Positions 1-10,400 of a DNA stretch of 64,000 nt are shown here, in pieces. The position numbers and the translations under genes were made by a program. Source of the stretch: Algoriphagus litoralis. Lineage in GTDB: Bacteria; Bacteroidota; Bacteroidia; Cytophagales; Cyclobacteriaceae. The stretch spans positions 372,001 to 436,000 of the forward strand of contig NZ_QGOL01000006.1 in the NCBI RefSeq assembly GCF_003259255.1. Reading direction: 5' to 3'. The notes beneath the pieces are model-generated. The model made no database searches, had not been told where the DNA came from, and worked only from the letters and a program-made list of their open reading frames with translations. Positions within the stretch are counted from its first letter, which is position 1. Each line of letters starts with the position of its first letter.

Positions 1-1772
1 GCTGCATTTTCATAAATCCCTCTGAAATCCCCGGAATGCGGGCCATACGCAAAAATCGGAACCAAAATCCCCGTATGGTCATCGCTATGATACGCTAGCT
101 CAACCTCACCCGTTTCTACATTTCCCTGCGGTAAAGATACTCCTCCGGTCTCATGATCCGCAGTAATGATCAGCAGCGTTCCTGGGTTTTCATCAGCAAA
201 GCGGATCATTTCTCCGATCACTTGGTCAAAGTCAATCATCTCCTCTACGATGGTCGAGGTACTGTTTGAATGCCCCCCCGAGTCAATCATAGCGGATTCG
301 ATCATCAGGAAGAAAGGCTGATTCTTGGCTTTGAGAAAAGCTGTGCCTGCCAAAGCACTTTTGCTCAGAAAGTCTCCCCTACCCTTTTCCATAGTGGGAT
401 TTGAGCCTTCAGATGAGAAAAAACCAACTCTTTCTGCTTTTGAGTCCGCAATTTGGTCCAGCTCAGTCAGCAGTTCCACCCCAGTGGACTCCAGCTTGGA
501 CACCTGACTTCCGAAGGCTTTTTTTCCTCCTCCGATAAATAAGTCCAACTTACTCACAGGCAAATAGGATGCGATCTGCTCAGAATCGTCCCGCTCGGAA
601 TGATGCGCGTAGAAGGATGCCGGAGTTGCGCCTGTCAGCTGATCGGTAGTAATGATCCCGGAAGAAAACCCATACGAAGCCAAAATCTTCGGGAGATTGG
701 GAAGACTGGTTCCATCCGGAGCCACACCCAGAGCGCGGTTATTGGTCTTTTTGCCAGTGGCATAGGCGGTAGCTCCAGCCGCAGAATCTGTGGTAAAATC
801 ATCTGCTGCCTGGGTTTTGACCAAGCCCATATTCTTCAACTGGGACAGATTCAACTCCCCTCCATTCGCAAAAAGTCCCGCAGAAATCTGTGCCAGCCCA
901 TTGCCATCACCAATGAGTAAGATGATATTTTTCACAGGAAGGGAGGTTCCATCTGAGGCGAAAGTAGGTTGGTAAATGTGCGATCTCGAAGCAGTAGCAT
1001 AAACATTGCGGCTCAGCGTACTCAGGTAAATTTGCGCCACAGCCGGCTGATCAGTATTGATGTAGTCCACACCCATGTCGTAGAAGGCCTTCCAGGCAGA
1101 CTTACTATCAGGAGCAGCCCAAAACCTCACCGGCTTTTCAAAGGAATGAACCAAGCCAATAAACTCGTCCAAACTCTTCTTTTGCTCTTCCACGATCCTT
1201 CCCTTCCCATTCCAGATGGAAAACTGGCGAAAGCTCAGGCTCACCATGCCGATCTTTTCCCAAGGTAGCGCATCGGTCAGTATTTTACTTTGGTAGTCAA
1301 AAAACACCCATTCCGGATACTTGGTATAATCTTCAGGCTTGGGACGGTTCCCGGAGATGATCAGCTTCAGTCCTGAGGGATTCTGGGCAGAATACAGCAT
1401 TTCCTCAAAATCAGCGGCATCATTCACAATAGCTTCCAGAGTCGCATAGCCTTCCGTTTTGCAATCCACAAGCAGATGAAACCCAAACTCCTCGATCATG
1501 CCCAAGTCCACAGCTTTGCGAATCGGCTCAAGGTACAGGGAGCGCAGAGTCCGCTCAGGCTGGATACTTTCCTTCTCGTGAGCTACCATCAGGCTGCCAT
1601 CCTGTAGGATCACATCCACCTCTATGCTTGCCGCACCAGCTCCGAATGCTTCCCAAAAAGGGACGTTCCGAAGGTAATCGTTGTGTGAATGGAGCTTGAA
1701 ATCCTGCTGCGCAAAAAGCAGACTAGGAAGTAAAAAAAAGAGTACAAAAAGGCTTTTGCTGAGATTTTCCAT
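1..1772 (-). CDS. GDPD/PI-PLC-like + alkaline phosphatase fusion protein (3' end outside window)
   Basis: Translated by hand from the reverse strand, with ATG at 1772; about 590 codons are visible and the frame is still open at base 1. A signal peptide (hydrophobic stretch ending LLFAQ) leads into a phosphodiesterase-like domain with HSHNDY near residue 25, EVDV and VAHE, as in glycerophosphodiester phosphodiesterase/PI-PLC-like TIM barrels. From about residue 275 an alkaline phosphatase domain follows: LIGDGNG (metal), TTDSAAG with the nucleophilic Ser near residue 330, DSGGHS, and TADHETGG near 540. Family knowledge: the first domain would cleave phosphodiesters and the second free Pi from the resulting monoester, in the periplasm or outside the cell. 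The gene is divergent, with a 172-bp gap, from a PI-PLC/phosphoesterase pair, which supports a role in organic phosphate use. The fusion is read directly in the sequence; the substrate is unknown. Confidence 0.88.
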   Translation of the reverse strand, partial: MENLSKSLFVLFFLLPSLLFAQQDFKLHSHNDYLRNVPFWEAFGAGAASIEVDVILQDGSLMVAHEKESIQPERTLRSLYLEPIRKAVDLGMIEEFGFHLLVDCKTEGYATLEAIVNDAADFEEMLYSAQNPSGLKLIISGNRPKPEDYTKYPEWVFFDYQSKILTDALPWEKIGMVSLSFRQFSIWNGKGRIVEEQKKSLDEFIGLVHSFEKPVRFWAAPDSKSAWKAFYDMGVDYINTDQPAVAQIYLSTLSRNVYATASRSHIYQPTFASDGTSLPVKNIILLIGDGNGLAQISAGLFANGGELNLSQLKNMGLVKTQAADDFTTDSAAGATAYATGKKTNNRALGVAPDGTSLPNLPKILASYGFSSGIITTDQLTGATPASFYAHHSERDDSEQIASYLPVSKLDLFIGGGKKAFGSQVSKLESTGVELLTELDQIADSKAERVGFFSSEGSNPTMEKGRGDFLSKSALAGTAFLKAKNQPFFLMIESAMIDSGGHSNSTSTIVEEMIDFDQVIGEMIRFADENPGTLLIITADHETGGVSLPQGNVETGEVELAYHSDDHTGILVPIFAYGPHSGDFRGIYENA

Positions 1773-1944
1773 AGCCAAAAATACAGGTAGAAAACCTAAA
1801 AAAAGTCCGGTTTTTATGATTTTGAAGGGAATTAACAAAAGGGTAAACCGGAGGAAACATCTCAAAAACGTTAACACAAACTTGACTTTGAATTAAATAT
1901 TCCTGAAGCTGAAAGCTCCATCTTTCGGATTGAATCACCACAAA

Positions 1945-3006
1945 ATGAATTGCATCAAACCTATTGTTTGTTCACTTGCCCTGAGCCTAGCTCTGGGACA
2001 AGCTTTCGCTCAGCGACTAAATGAAACCCAGGTCATTGGCAGTCACAACAGCTACAAAAGCTCCATGCCTGCACCGATTTTGGATTACCTGAAAAAAATC
2101 AACCCTGCCGCAGCGCAAAGTCTGGAATACGAACATCTGCTGCTGTCCGAGCAGTTGGATCTGGGACTTCGCAATCTTGAGCTCGATGTATTTCATGATC
2201 CAGTGGGAGGAAAATACAGCAATCCCAAGTCACTCAGCATGCTCCCAGCGGGAACTGTTTTTGATCCAAAAAAGGAACTGAATGAGCCGGGACTCAAACT
2301 TTTTCACGTGCAGGATCTGGATGTCCAATCCCATCACCTGCTGTTCAAAAATGCCCTCCTCGAACTGAAATCCTGGAGTGATCAGCATCCGGATCATCAT
2401 CCGATTTTCATCCTGATCAATGCCAAAGATGGGCAGGTTCCCATGACTGTCAGCCCGCTGCCTTTCTCTGGTACTGCGCTGGATAGCATAGATCTGGAAG
2501 TGCGAACCTACCTGGGAATGGATAAATTGATTACCCCTGATCTGGTCCGAGGGAATTATGAATCACTGGAAAAAGCCGTTTTAGCTGGCAATTGGCCGGA
2601 ATTGAGCGCTGCCAGGGGCAAATTTCTGTTTGTATTGGACGAAAGTGAAGCTAAAATCAGGCGCTACCTGAGCGAAAAACCCGAATTGAAAAACGCGGTC
2701 TTATTCGTAAACCTCAAAGAAGGAAATCCAGAAGCTGGATTCCGCATCATCAATGATCCAATCTCCAACGAAACCTACATTCAGGATCTGGTGAGAAAAG
2801 GCTACATCATCCGAACGCGTGCTGATTCTGATACCAAAGAAGCGCGGTCAGGAGATTACACAAAATTTGATAAAGCCAAAGCCTCCGGAGCACAGGTGAT
2901 TTCGACAGATTATTACCTTCCGTCACGGCTCTTTCCATCCGAATATTCGGTGAGTTTTGGAAATAATACCTTTGAAAGATCCAACCCAATTCTAAACCAA
3001 AAGTGA
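1945..3006 (+). CDS. PI-PLC-like (Ca2+-dependent phosphoinositide phospholipase C1-type) secreted protein
   Basis: 353 aa from ATG 1945; an in-frame TTG lies at 1930, but the ATG directly precedes a clean signal peptide ending AFAQ. The mature start VIGSHNSYK carries the first catalytic His of PI-PLC-type TIM barrels. LGLRNLELDVFHDP supplies the expected acidic metal ligands, and a second conserved block reads LKLFHVQDLD. A further block, FILINAKDG, fits the barrel fold. The family hydrolyses phosphoinositides or related phosphodiesters; the true substrate in this organism is not shown by sequence. Its TGA stop overlaps the GTG start of the next gene, so the two phosphoesterases are probably translated together. 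The divergent neighbour is another phosphodiesterase/phosphatase. Confidence 0.85.
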   Translation: MNCIKPIVCSLALSLALGQAFAQRLNETQVIGSHNSYKSSMPAPILDYLKKINPAAAQSLEYEHLLLSEQLDLGLRNLELDVFHDPVGGKYSNPKSLSMLPAGTVFDPKKELNEPGLKLFHVQDLDVQSHHLLFKNALLELKSWSDQHPDHHPIFILINAKDGQVPMTVSPLPFSGTALDSIDLEVRTYLGMDKLITPDLVRGNYESLEKAVLAGNWPELSAARGKFLFVLDESEAKIRRYLSEKPELKNAVLFVNLKEGNPEAGFRIINDPISNETYIQDLVRKGYIIRTRADSDTKEARSGDYTKFDKAKASGAQVISTDYYLPSRLFPSEYSVSFGNNTFERSNPILNQK

Positions 3007-4829
3007 AATTCACCAAACTGATCCCTGCCGTAGTCAGTGCAGGGATGCTTTATAGTTGGCCACAGGCACCGCTTTTCGCTCAGCATGGACTGGATGCAAA
3101 AGTGGCTTTTCTCTCCGACATCCACTTGCAGGATGTCTACGGTGACTTCCACTCTGAGGGATTCGACGGAGTCCTCAATCCCCGAAACGGCAAATCAGCG
3201 ACGATCCGCACCATGGAAAGTCAGCTCAATTCCACTCGCTTATTCAATGAGAATTACTTCGCCCTGCTGGCAGCTTTGGACGAACTCAAGGAAAAGGGCA
3301 TCAAACTCGTCGCTCTGCCCGGAGACTATACCGATGATGGTCAGCCGATGAATATTCTGGGTTTGAAAAAGATCCTTCAGCAGTATTCCGAGCAATATGG
3401 CATGCGGTTTTTCATCACTACCGGCAATCATGATCCAGTATCGCCTTTTGGTTCACCTGGAGGAAAATCAGACTTTATGGGTGAAAATGGGCGAAAACAG
3501 GCCGTTTTCAGTCTTCCGAGAGTTGATGACCCATCTGCAGCCATCAGTCAGGAAGTCAGCCACTGGGGTTATTTTGAGATCTGCGAGGCATTGAAAGACT
3601 TTGGCTTTTCCCCCGGCCCGCAAGATCTCTTTTGGACTCATCCTTTTATGGCTTTGGATTACGAAGGCTATGATTTCAATCAAGTGAGCGCAGCTTCCTC
3701 GATCCGTGACCGGATGTATATTGATCTAAAATCAGGGGCAAAGCTTCCCGATGCCAGTTATTTGGTTGAGCCTGTTGAAGGCCTTTGGCTATTGGCCCTA
3801 GACGGCAATGTGTACAGTTATTCCGGTGATCCTGCTTCAATGGACTCCACAGCATGGAGCGGCTCCAGCATAGGATTCAATTTGGCTTCCCAGACCAAAG
3901 CCCACCAACTGGACTGGATCAAAAAAGTCAGTGAAGAAGCAGCAAAACGGGGAAAAACACTGGTATCATTCAGCCATTATCCTTTGGCAGATTTTCACGA
4001 AGGAGCTTCTGAAGAAATGAAAGCACTCTTCGGTGCAGGCAAATTCCAGCTCAGCAGAGTCCCTCAGGAGGAAGTCTCACAGAAATACGCAGATGCAGGC
4101 ATCCGAGTCCACTTTGCAGGGCATATGCATTTCAACGATACGGGAAAATTGGAAGGAGTCCAAGACCAGGACCTGCTCAATATTCAAGTGCCTTCATTGG
4201 CGGCTTTTCCACCAGCTTATAAACTTATGAGCCTAGAATCAAAAAAAACTATGAACGTACAGACTCAGCTTTTGCAAAAAGTAGATCGTTTTGATGAGTT
4301 TTTCGATCTCTATAAAATGGAACACAAGTGGCTCAGCCAAAAGGCGAGTTCCGCCCATTGGAATCTGGGGATTTTGGATGCAGTCGACTACCTCGATTTT
4401 ACCCAGCAACACCTGCAGGAATTGATCAGAATGCGGTTTCTAAAGTCTGATTGGCCTGCGGATTTGGGGGTTTTAGTGAATGGCATAAGCCAATCCCAAC
4501 TTGAGGAATGGCTAGAAAGCTCCCCACTCGAACGGGAAAAGGTAGTGGACTCCATTTTTCAATCCATCCAAAAATCAACTCAGAAAGGGACACTGATGGA
4601 AGATTTTTATCTGATCAAAAACGGTGGAGACCTCAGCGCCGGACTGGTTCCCAACTCCCGAATGGAGCTCTATCGCAGCTTGGAAATTAAACAGCTGGAA
4701 GGAAGAAAAGGTACCTTGAATGGTCAGTTTGCGGATTTCCTCAGAATATTCGGCAAACTATGCAATGGACTGCCATCGGATGACTTTTTTGTGGATTTGG
4801 TTGATTTGAGCGTGAAAAGGGTGGATTAA
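3003..4829 (+). CDS. Calcineurin-like metallophosphoesterase, secreted
   Basis: 608 aa beginning at GTG 3003, which overlaps the TGA of the upstream PI-PLC gene (GTGA). The signal peptide ends PLFAQ. Metallophosphoesterase motifs appear in order: FLSDIHLQD, LPGDYTDDG, TTGNHDP, FSHYP and FAGHMHFND, covering the binuclear metal site. About 200 C-terminal residues after the catalytic core match nothing I recognise and may be a helical accessory domain. The protein is likely periplasmic or surface-exposed and would act on phosphomonoesters or diesters. Coupling to the PI-PLC suggests it dephosphorylates that enzyme's product; this is inference. Confidence 0.87.
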   Translation: MKFTKLIPAVVSAGMLYSWPQAPLFAQHGLDAKVAFLSDIHLQDVYGDFHSEGFDGVLNPRNGKSATIRTMESQLNSTRLFNENYFALLAALDELKEKGIKLVALPGDYTDDGQPMNILGLKKILQQYSEQYGMRFFITTGNHDPVSPFGSPGGKSDFMGENGRKQAVFSLPRVDDPSAAISQEVSHWGYFEICEALKDFGFSPGPQDLFWTHPFMALDYEGYDFNQVSAASSIRDRMYIDLKSGAKLPDASYLVEPVEGLWLLALDGNVYSYSGDPASMDSTAWSGSSIGFNLASQTKAHQLDWIKKVSEEAAKRGKTLVSFSHYPLADFHEGASEEMKALFGAGKFQLSRVPQEEVSQKYADAGIRVHFAGHMHFNDTGKLEGVQDQDLLNIQVPSLAAFPPAYKLMSLESKKTMNVQTQLLQKVDRFDEFFDLYKMEHKWLSQKASSAHWNLGILDAVDYLDFTQQHLQELIRMRFLKSDWPADLGVLVNGISQSQLEEWLESSPLEREKVVDSIFQSIQKSTQKGTLMEDFYLIKNGGDLSAGLVPNSRMELYRSLEIKQLEGRKGTLNGQFADFLRIFGKLCNGLPSDDFFVDLVDLSVKRVD

Positions 4830-5026
4830 TCTCCTCTATTGATTCAAAATTACAGAAATTAAATTTCCTTTAATGATTATCCGCAGTGATGCCAGTTGAT
4901 CAAAATGCCCTCAACTTTTCAATAAGCTCGGCATCCGGATTCGCCGTTCATGACAGGAGAGGCTATTTCATAAGTACCAATTGATACATTGAGGTTAGTC
5001 AAAATATTACCCCATTTATAGAAAAA

Positions 5027-5062
5027 GGCCTTCGACTTCGGGACTCCAGACTCTCAGGTGCT
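5027..5062. repeat. Fragment of 139-bp inverted-repeat element (core)
   Basis: 36 bp aligning without gaps to 55176-55211 with four mismatches (shared start GGCCTTCGACTTCG, shared end CTCTCAGGTGCT). Confidence 0.65.
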
Positions 5063-5390
5063 ACCAATGACAGGTTGTAATTTTGATTGAAATTTTTAAA
5101 AATTTAGAATTTTAATTCGAGTCCTTTTTAATTGTAATTGTTTATTTAGTTTAGACTCTTTCTTTTTTCATTCTTTTGGCTTGACCCAAAAGAACCAAAA
5201 GGTCAAGATTTGCCAAAGCTCCCACCCTGCCTTTGCCGGCAGACAGGGGCAAATCCTCCCAACGCGCCTATCCGATTAATATTTTTGCGCTAGCAGGTCA
5301 GCACTCAATCGTATTCTCAAACCTTCGATGCCAACCAATGACAATTTCCTGTCATACTCTTTTTGTTTGCATAAGAGTTATTTGGACACA

Positions 5391-5423
5391 GCCTGACACC
5401 GATGAACCTTTTGAGACAGCCTC
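5391..5423. repeat. Fragment of 139-bp inverted-repeat element (right end)
   Basis: Ends in CCTTTTGAGACAGCCTC, nearly identical to the right terminal repeat at 55230-55246 and preceded by a similar CTGACAC segment. It is separated from the core fragment by about 330 bp of unrelated DNA, so this copy is decayed or was split. Confidence 0.55.
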
Positions 5424-5610
5424 TCTAGTTAAAAATTAAACGGTCCCTTCAATAATGTTGGTGAGCTGTTCGAACCAAACCGAGGTGAACATAATTAAAA
5501 TTTGGCTTCTGGTAATAAAGCGGATATACACATTTTCATTAAAGAGAATTTAATCCCGATTGGGCTTATCAAAATTTGATTCAATTTTTGCTTAAACCAC
5601 TGGAAATCAA

Positions 5611-5641
5611 AAAAAGCCGAACGGAACCCGCTCGGCTTTTT
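5611..5641 (-). terminator. Rho-independent terminator of the SusC/SusD operon
   Basis: A 10-bp perfect stem (AAAAAGCCGA at 5611-5620 pairing with TCGGCTTTTT at 5632-5641) has an 11-base loop and a T-run on the minus strand. It lies 25 bp beyond the SusD stop. T-rich flanks on both sides mean it could work in both directions. Confidence 0.85.
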
Positions 5642-5666
5642 GGCTTTTTAACCACTTGAGAAATGT

Positions 5667-7412
5667 TTAATATCCTTGATTCTGAACCAAAAATCCAGAA
5701 ATGTTAGAGGCACCGTCTATGGCTCGCTGCGGGATTGGGAAGAGTCTTTTATTGACATCGCTGTCAGTTTTCTCAGTCCAGCTGTCCTCATATTTGCCAA
5801 ATCGAATCTGATAGGTTCTTCTCAAACCTTCCCAGTACAATTCAAATCCTGACTCTCTGAACAGAATATCCAAATCGATGGAATTCAATGGAGCAGGTGT
5901 CTGCGCAGGACGTGCGTTTCTTGACGTTCTGAGTGTATTGATATCAGCCAATGCTCCGGCATTGTCACCTTTTCTCAATTTGGCTTCAGCACGCATCAAA
6001 TACACTTCACCTAAACGGATCAGTACAATATCCACGCTGCTGTTGCTGCAGCAATTAGGGGCGGTACGGCTAAACTGATACTTGGAGAATCTGTGACCGG
6101 TATTGTGAAGGCTTCCTTCGTTGCTGAAGTCTACCTGAAACGTATGATCTACATAGCGGATGTTGGCTCCACTGCTTCTTCTGTTGATGACTGGGTAAAC
6201 TCTCACCTTGCCATCTTCGCATCTGATAATGTTACCGTTTGCGTCTTTTCTAGGACCCCAAATGATCCCACGCAAAATTCCACGGTCCATCTCAAAGTCA
6301 TTCTCATCTACACAGTAGTAATGGTCTTCGTCATTGGTGGGATTCACGCCGGAGAGGTCCCTCAAGTTTTCTGGGATGATTGTGTTTTCTTGGAAAAAAC
6401 GAGCATCTGCGTCAGCCGGATCTACATCTCCGTAGGCATCATACCAAGTCTGGATAAAATCAGGAGTAGCGGCTACGGCATCCGTACCACGAGTGCTTGG
6501 GAACTCAGGTCTTGGAACCTGATCACCAGAAATAGACCAGTACTGCCATCTGCTGTGTTCGGTCTGAAGTACGCCACGCTGATCCAGAGAGAAGATGATT
6601 TCTGGATTGGTGTTGTTGTTATCATTGAACAGATCAAAGTATTCGGGAGACAAGGAGTACCCGGAATTGATGATGCTGTTGGTGTATTGAATCACTTTGT
6701 CCATGTCTTCAGCAAGGAAGTTTGGTGTACCGTATGGATCCCGATAAACAGCCGCATTCAGATAAAGGCGTGCAAGAAGAGCCTCCACAGCATGCTTGTT
6801 CATTCTACCCGGACCGCTGGTGCTGCTGATCAAATTGACAACAGAAAGCAACTCAGTCTCCAAATAGTCCACAGCTTCCTGACCTCTGAGAATCTCAGAC
6901 TGCTGATCTGAGCGGTCTTTTCTGAATACCAGACCCCAGTTATCCAAAGCCAGCATATTCAGGTAAGCTTTCATAGCGACCATCTCGTAAAGTGGATTTT
7001 GGGCGCTGGAATTTCCATTTTCCACTTCCAAACCCAACTGCTCCTCAGCAGCCACAGCCCGGGACAAAGTCAGTGTAATGAAAGTCCAGGAATCTGCCAC
7101 CAAGCTATTGCTTGGCGTCATCAGATGTTGGTGTACCGCGATGAATTTACCGCCGTCAAACCAGTCTGTACCACCACGATACGGTAAGATACCTTCGTCA
7201 GAAGCAACTTCCTGCAGTCCAAAGTTGACAGTGTGAAGCCATACCTGACGGAGCATTCCATACACAGGAGCGATTGATCCGCTCACGATTTCCGCTTGAC
7301 CTGTACCAGTCAGTGACTCATCGAGCACCTCTTCTTCTAAGGTGGTACAGCTTAGAAATGCCAGAAAGAAGGCAGCTGCGGGGATTAATTTTCTAAAACT
7401 GATCGTCTTCAT
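5667..7412 (-). CDS. SusD/RagB-family outer-membrane nutrient-binding lipoprotein
   Basis: 581 aa from ATG 7412; an upstream in-frame ATG at 7445 would add 11 residues before the signal peptide and is less likely. The lipoprotein signal ends FLAFLSC, so the Cys would be lipidated and the protein surface-anchored. N-terminal TPR-like helices and the C-terminal block YLMRAEAKLRKGDNAGALADIN with GFELYWEGLRR are typical of SusD. It binds the ligand as lid of the TonB-dependent channel encoded 45 bp upstream. No glycoside hydrolase adjoins the pair; instead it points toward a phosphoesterase cluster, so a phosphorylated or phospholipid-derived ligand is possible. Ligand specificity is inference. 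Confidence 0.93.
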   Translation of the reverse strand: MKTISFRKLIPAAAFFLAFLSCTTLEEEVLDESLTGTGQAEIVSGSIAPVYGMLRQVWLHTVNFGLQEVASDEGILPYRGGTDWFDGGKFIAVHQHLMTPSNSLVADSWTFITLTLSRAVAAEEQLGLEVENGNSSAQNPLYEMVAMKAYLNMLALDNWGLVFRKDRSDQQSEILRGQEAVDYLETELLSVVNLISSTSGPGRMNKHAVEALLARLYLNAAVYRDPYGTPNFLAEDMDKVIQYTNSIINSGYSLSPEYFDLFNDNNNTNPEIIFSLDQRGVLQTEHSRWQYWSISGDQVPRPEFPSTRGTDAVAATPDFIQTWYDAYGDVDPADADARFFQENTIIPENLRDLSGVNPTNDEDHYYCVDENDFEMDRGILRGIIWGPRKDANGNIIRCEDGKVRVYPVINRRSSGANIRYVDHTFQVDFSNEGSLHNTGHRFSKYQFSRTAPNCCSNSSVDIVLIRLGEVYLMRAEAKLRKGDNAGALADINTLRTSRNARPAQTPAPLNSIDLDILFRESGFELYWEGLRRTYQIRFGKYEDSWTEKTDSDVNKRLFPIPQRAIDGASNISGFLVQNQGY

Positions 7413-7457
7413 AATTTTAATTTTATCTGAAAGATGAATAAGCATCTGTCTTTTTTT

Positions 7458-10400
7458 TTAGAATGTTAGGTTCAGATTGACCATGAATGTCCTTGCTTTA
7501 GGATAGGTAAATCGGTCGATGCCGAAAGTCTGGATTCCACCAGAGCTTGTTCCGGTATTGATCTCCGGATCAAATCCTGAATAGTCTGTGATCACGAACA
7601 GGTTTTGGCCAGTGACAGATAGACGGATGTTCTGGAAGGCATTACCCGCTCCTATGAGGTCTGGTCTTAGATTGTATCCCAGTGTCGCATTGTTCAATCT
7701 GAAGAAAGAGCCGCTTTCCAAGTATCGGGTAGAAACCGTGTTTGAATTGTTGAAGGATTCAGACGGGAACTGGACTGCAAAATCCGTGGTATTGTTGGAT
7801 CGTGACAGTTGCGCTTTAGTGAAAAGCGACATGGTGGTATGGTTGTAGATTTTGTTTCCTGAAACTCCATTGAAATTAAGTCCCAAATCAAAATTCTTGT
7901 AGCTCATATTGGCGTTGATTCCATAGATAAGCTTTGGAATCGCACTTCCCACCACACTTCGGTCATTGTCAAGGATTTCGCCGTCTCCGTTGATATCCAC
8001 AAAACGGTTCAGCCCATTTTCTGCAATGCCATCAAACTGCAGCATGTAGAATGCACCGATTGGCTGGTTGTTGATGTACCCGTTGATTGTTGCGCCGGTC
8101 TGACCTGCACCTTGCGCTGCACCTGTAGTCAAGACGGAATAAGGGGAATCACGAACTTCATTTTGGATATAAGTGATATTGCCGCCGATGGTATAGGAGA
8201 AAGCAGACTGTGCGTTGTTGCTGTAGTTCAAAGCCAATTCCACTCCACTGTTGTGGATTTTCATGTCTTCGATATTATCCCAATAGGTAGAAGTAGGCTG
8301 AACTGGATCCGCAGGAACTACCTCAAGCAAAATATTGGATGACACCTTGTTGAAATAATCCAAAGTACCAGTCAAGCGATAATCCAGGAAGGCAAAATCC
8401 AACCCAAAGTCAAACTGGGTAGATACTTCCCACTGCAAATCCGGATTTGCCAAACGGGTGAATACAATTCCGTATGGATAATCATCCAGTGAGTTGCCAT
8501 CGGTATCGATTGGATAGGTATTTAAGCTTCCTGATCCAGTCGCCAAACGATCTTCTGAGAAGCTAGCCTTGGTGATTTTGGAAGGGATTTCCTGATTTCC
8601 GGTTTGTCCCCAGCTGGTTCGAAGTTTCAGGTTGTCAATACCTGAATTTGCCATGAAAGCTTCTTTGCTCAGGTTCCATCCTAGGGCAAAAGAAGGGAAG
8701 TAACCGTACTTGTTGTTGTCACCAAACTTGGATGAACCATCAGCTCTGATTGTCGCAGTGAACAGATACTTATCGCTGTACACGTAATTTAATCTACCAA
8801 AGAAGGATTGCAGTTCATTTTTCACAGCTGAAGCACTGACCGTAGTTGGAAATTCGCTGGTGCTGTTATGATCCTGATATCTTGGTTCGATATTGTTTGC
8901 AGCGAAACCGGTGGCAGAAGTACTTCTGAATTCCTCCAGAAAAGACTGATACGAGTGACCTGCCAAGGCAGTAAAATTGTGCTTGTAATTGTTCCAATTG
9001 TAGGTCAGGGTATTTTCTACCAAGCTATTGGTATTGGAAGCAATCAATTCATCAAGCGTACCCAGTGAAATGTTGGATTCATTTACTACATCTGTGAAAG
9101 GGATATACTGCTGGAATCTGTTGGTATTGGAGAAATCCACACCAAGATTTAGCTTGTAGGTAAGCCCGTCAAAGATTTCAAAAGAGGGAGAGATTGTTCC
9201 CAAAATCCTGTTGTTTACCGCATCGTCTGAGTACAGCTCATATCTTTTCAGCGGATTCAGGTTGTTGGTATTTAGGAGCGTAGGTTCGCCGTTAGTATAT
9301 GCAGGAATCGTAGGATTCAGGTAAAGCATATCACTAATCGTAGATCCGATGCTTGGTCTCAAATTTTTCGTGTAGGAAGCTGTCAGGTTGTAATCTACAA
9401 TCAGCCGTCCCTCAAATGCCTTCTGGTTCATATTCAACTTACCGGAATAGCGGGACAGGTTGCTGTTTTTCAGAATACCTTCCTGATCTTGATATCCTAA
9501 GGAGGCGAAGTAGGAAAACTTCTCAGAATTAGCTCCACTCATGGAAAGGCTGTAATCCTGGGAAAGTCCTACCTGAGTCAATTCATCCTGCCAGTTGGTG
9601 TTTCCATTAAAATCTTCCAAAGCACCTCCTACTGCAACTACCTGACGACGAAACTCATCCGCGCTGAACACATCGATTTGATTTGACATTTTAGACCAGG
9701 CAGTGGATGCGGAGACATTGACTTGGGAGGTTCCGGACTTGCCTTTTTTGGTGGTGATGACGATCACACCATTTGATGCCCTTGATCCATACAGTGCAGT
9801 TGCACTAGCATCTTTCAACACATCGATGCTCTCGATGTCGTTTGGATTAAGGAAGGTGAGTGGATTGGAGGAAATCCCAGTGCTGGTGTTGTCCAAAAGA
9901 AAACCATCCAATACATAGAGTGGCTGGGTTCCAGATCGCAAACTTCCGATACCCCGGATGATCACATTTTGATTGGCACCCGGCTCGCCGCTTGTTGAGG
10001 TAATGTTAACACCAGCTACTTTACCCTGCAGGAGATCCACAGGATTGGTGATGACTCCACGGTTGAAGTTTTCACTTTTCACAGAGCCAATAGCTCCAGT
10101 CACGTCGGAACGCTTTTGCGTACCATAACCCACCACAACCATTTCATCCAGCTGTCTTGCATCTGGCTCCAATTGGATAGCCAGTGTAGAAAGTCCGGCT
10201 ACTGGGACTTCTTTTGGTGTGTATCCAAGGTAAGAAATCACCAACACCGCATCTGAAGGCACATCGATGGAGAATTTGCCATCGAGATCAGAAATGGTCC
10301 CATTGGTTGTTCCCTTCACCAGAATCGCTGCTCCTGGCAATGGAGCACCTGTCTCATCAACGACAGTACCTGTGACTACTTCGAATGCACTTTTTGTTTC

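Larger units (their letters stand above)
4830..5610. other. Intergenic region with remnants of dispersed repeats
   Basis: No convincing gene. It holds two fragments of the inverted-repeat element found complete at 55108-55246: a 36-bp core match at 5027-5062 (four mismatches) and an end-like segment at 5391-5423. Around 5165-5260 lie short palindromic stretches rich in TTTTGG/CCAAAA and CTGCC/GGCAG, of the kind common between Bacteroidota genes. Confidence 0.6.

Noticed and set aside
1776-1783. TAnnTTTG-like sequence (reverse strand) before the GDPD/phosphatase gene
   Set aside because: It lies only 4 bp before the start codon, too close to act as promoter for that gene, and no TTG is correctly spaced.
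6093-6911. Long open frame antisense to the SusD gene
   Set aside because: It lies wholly inside the well-supported SusD gene, on the other strand, with no family motif.
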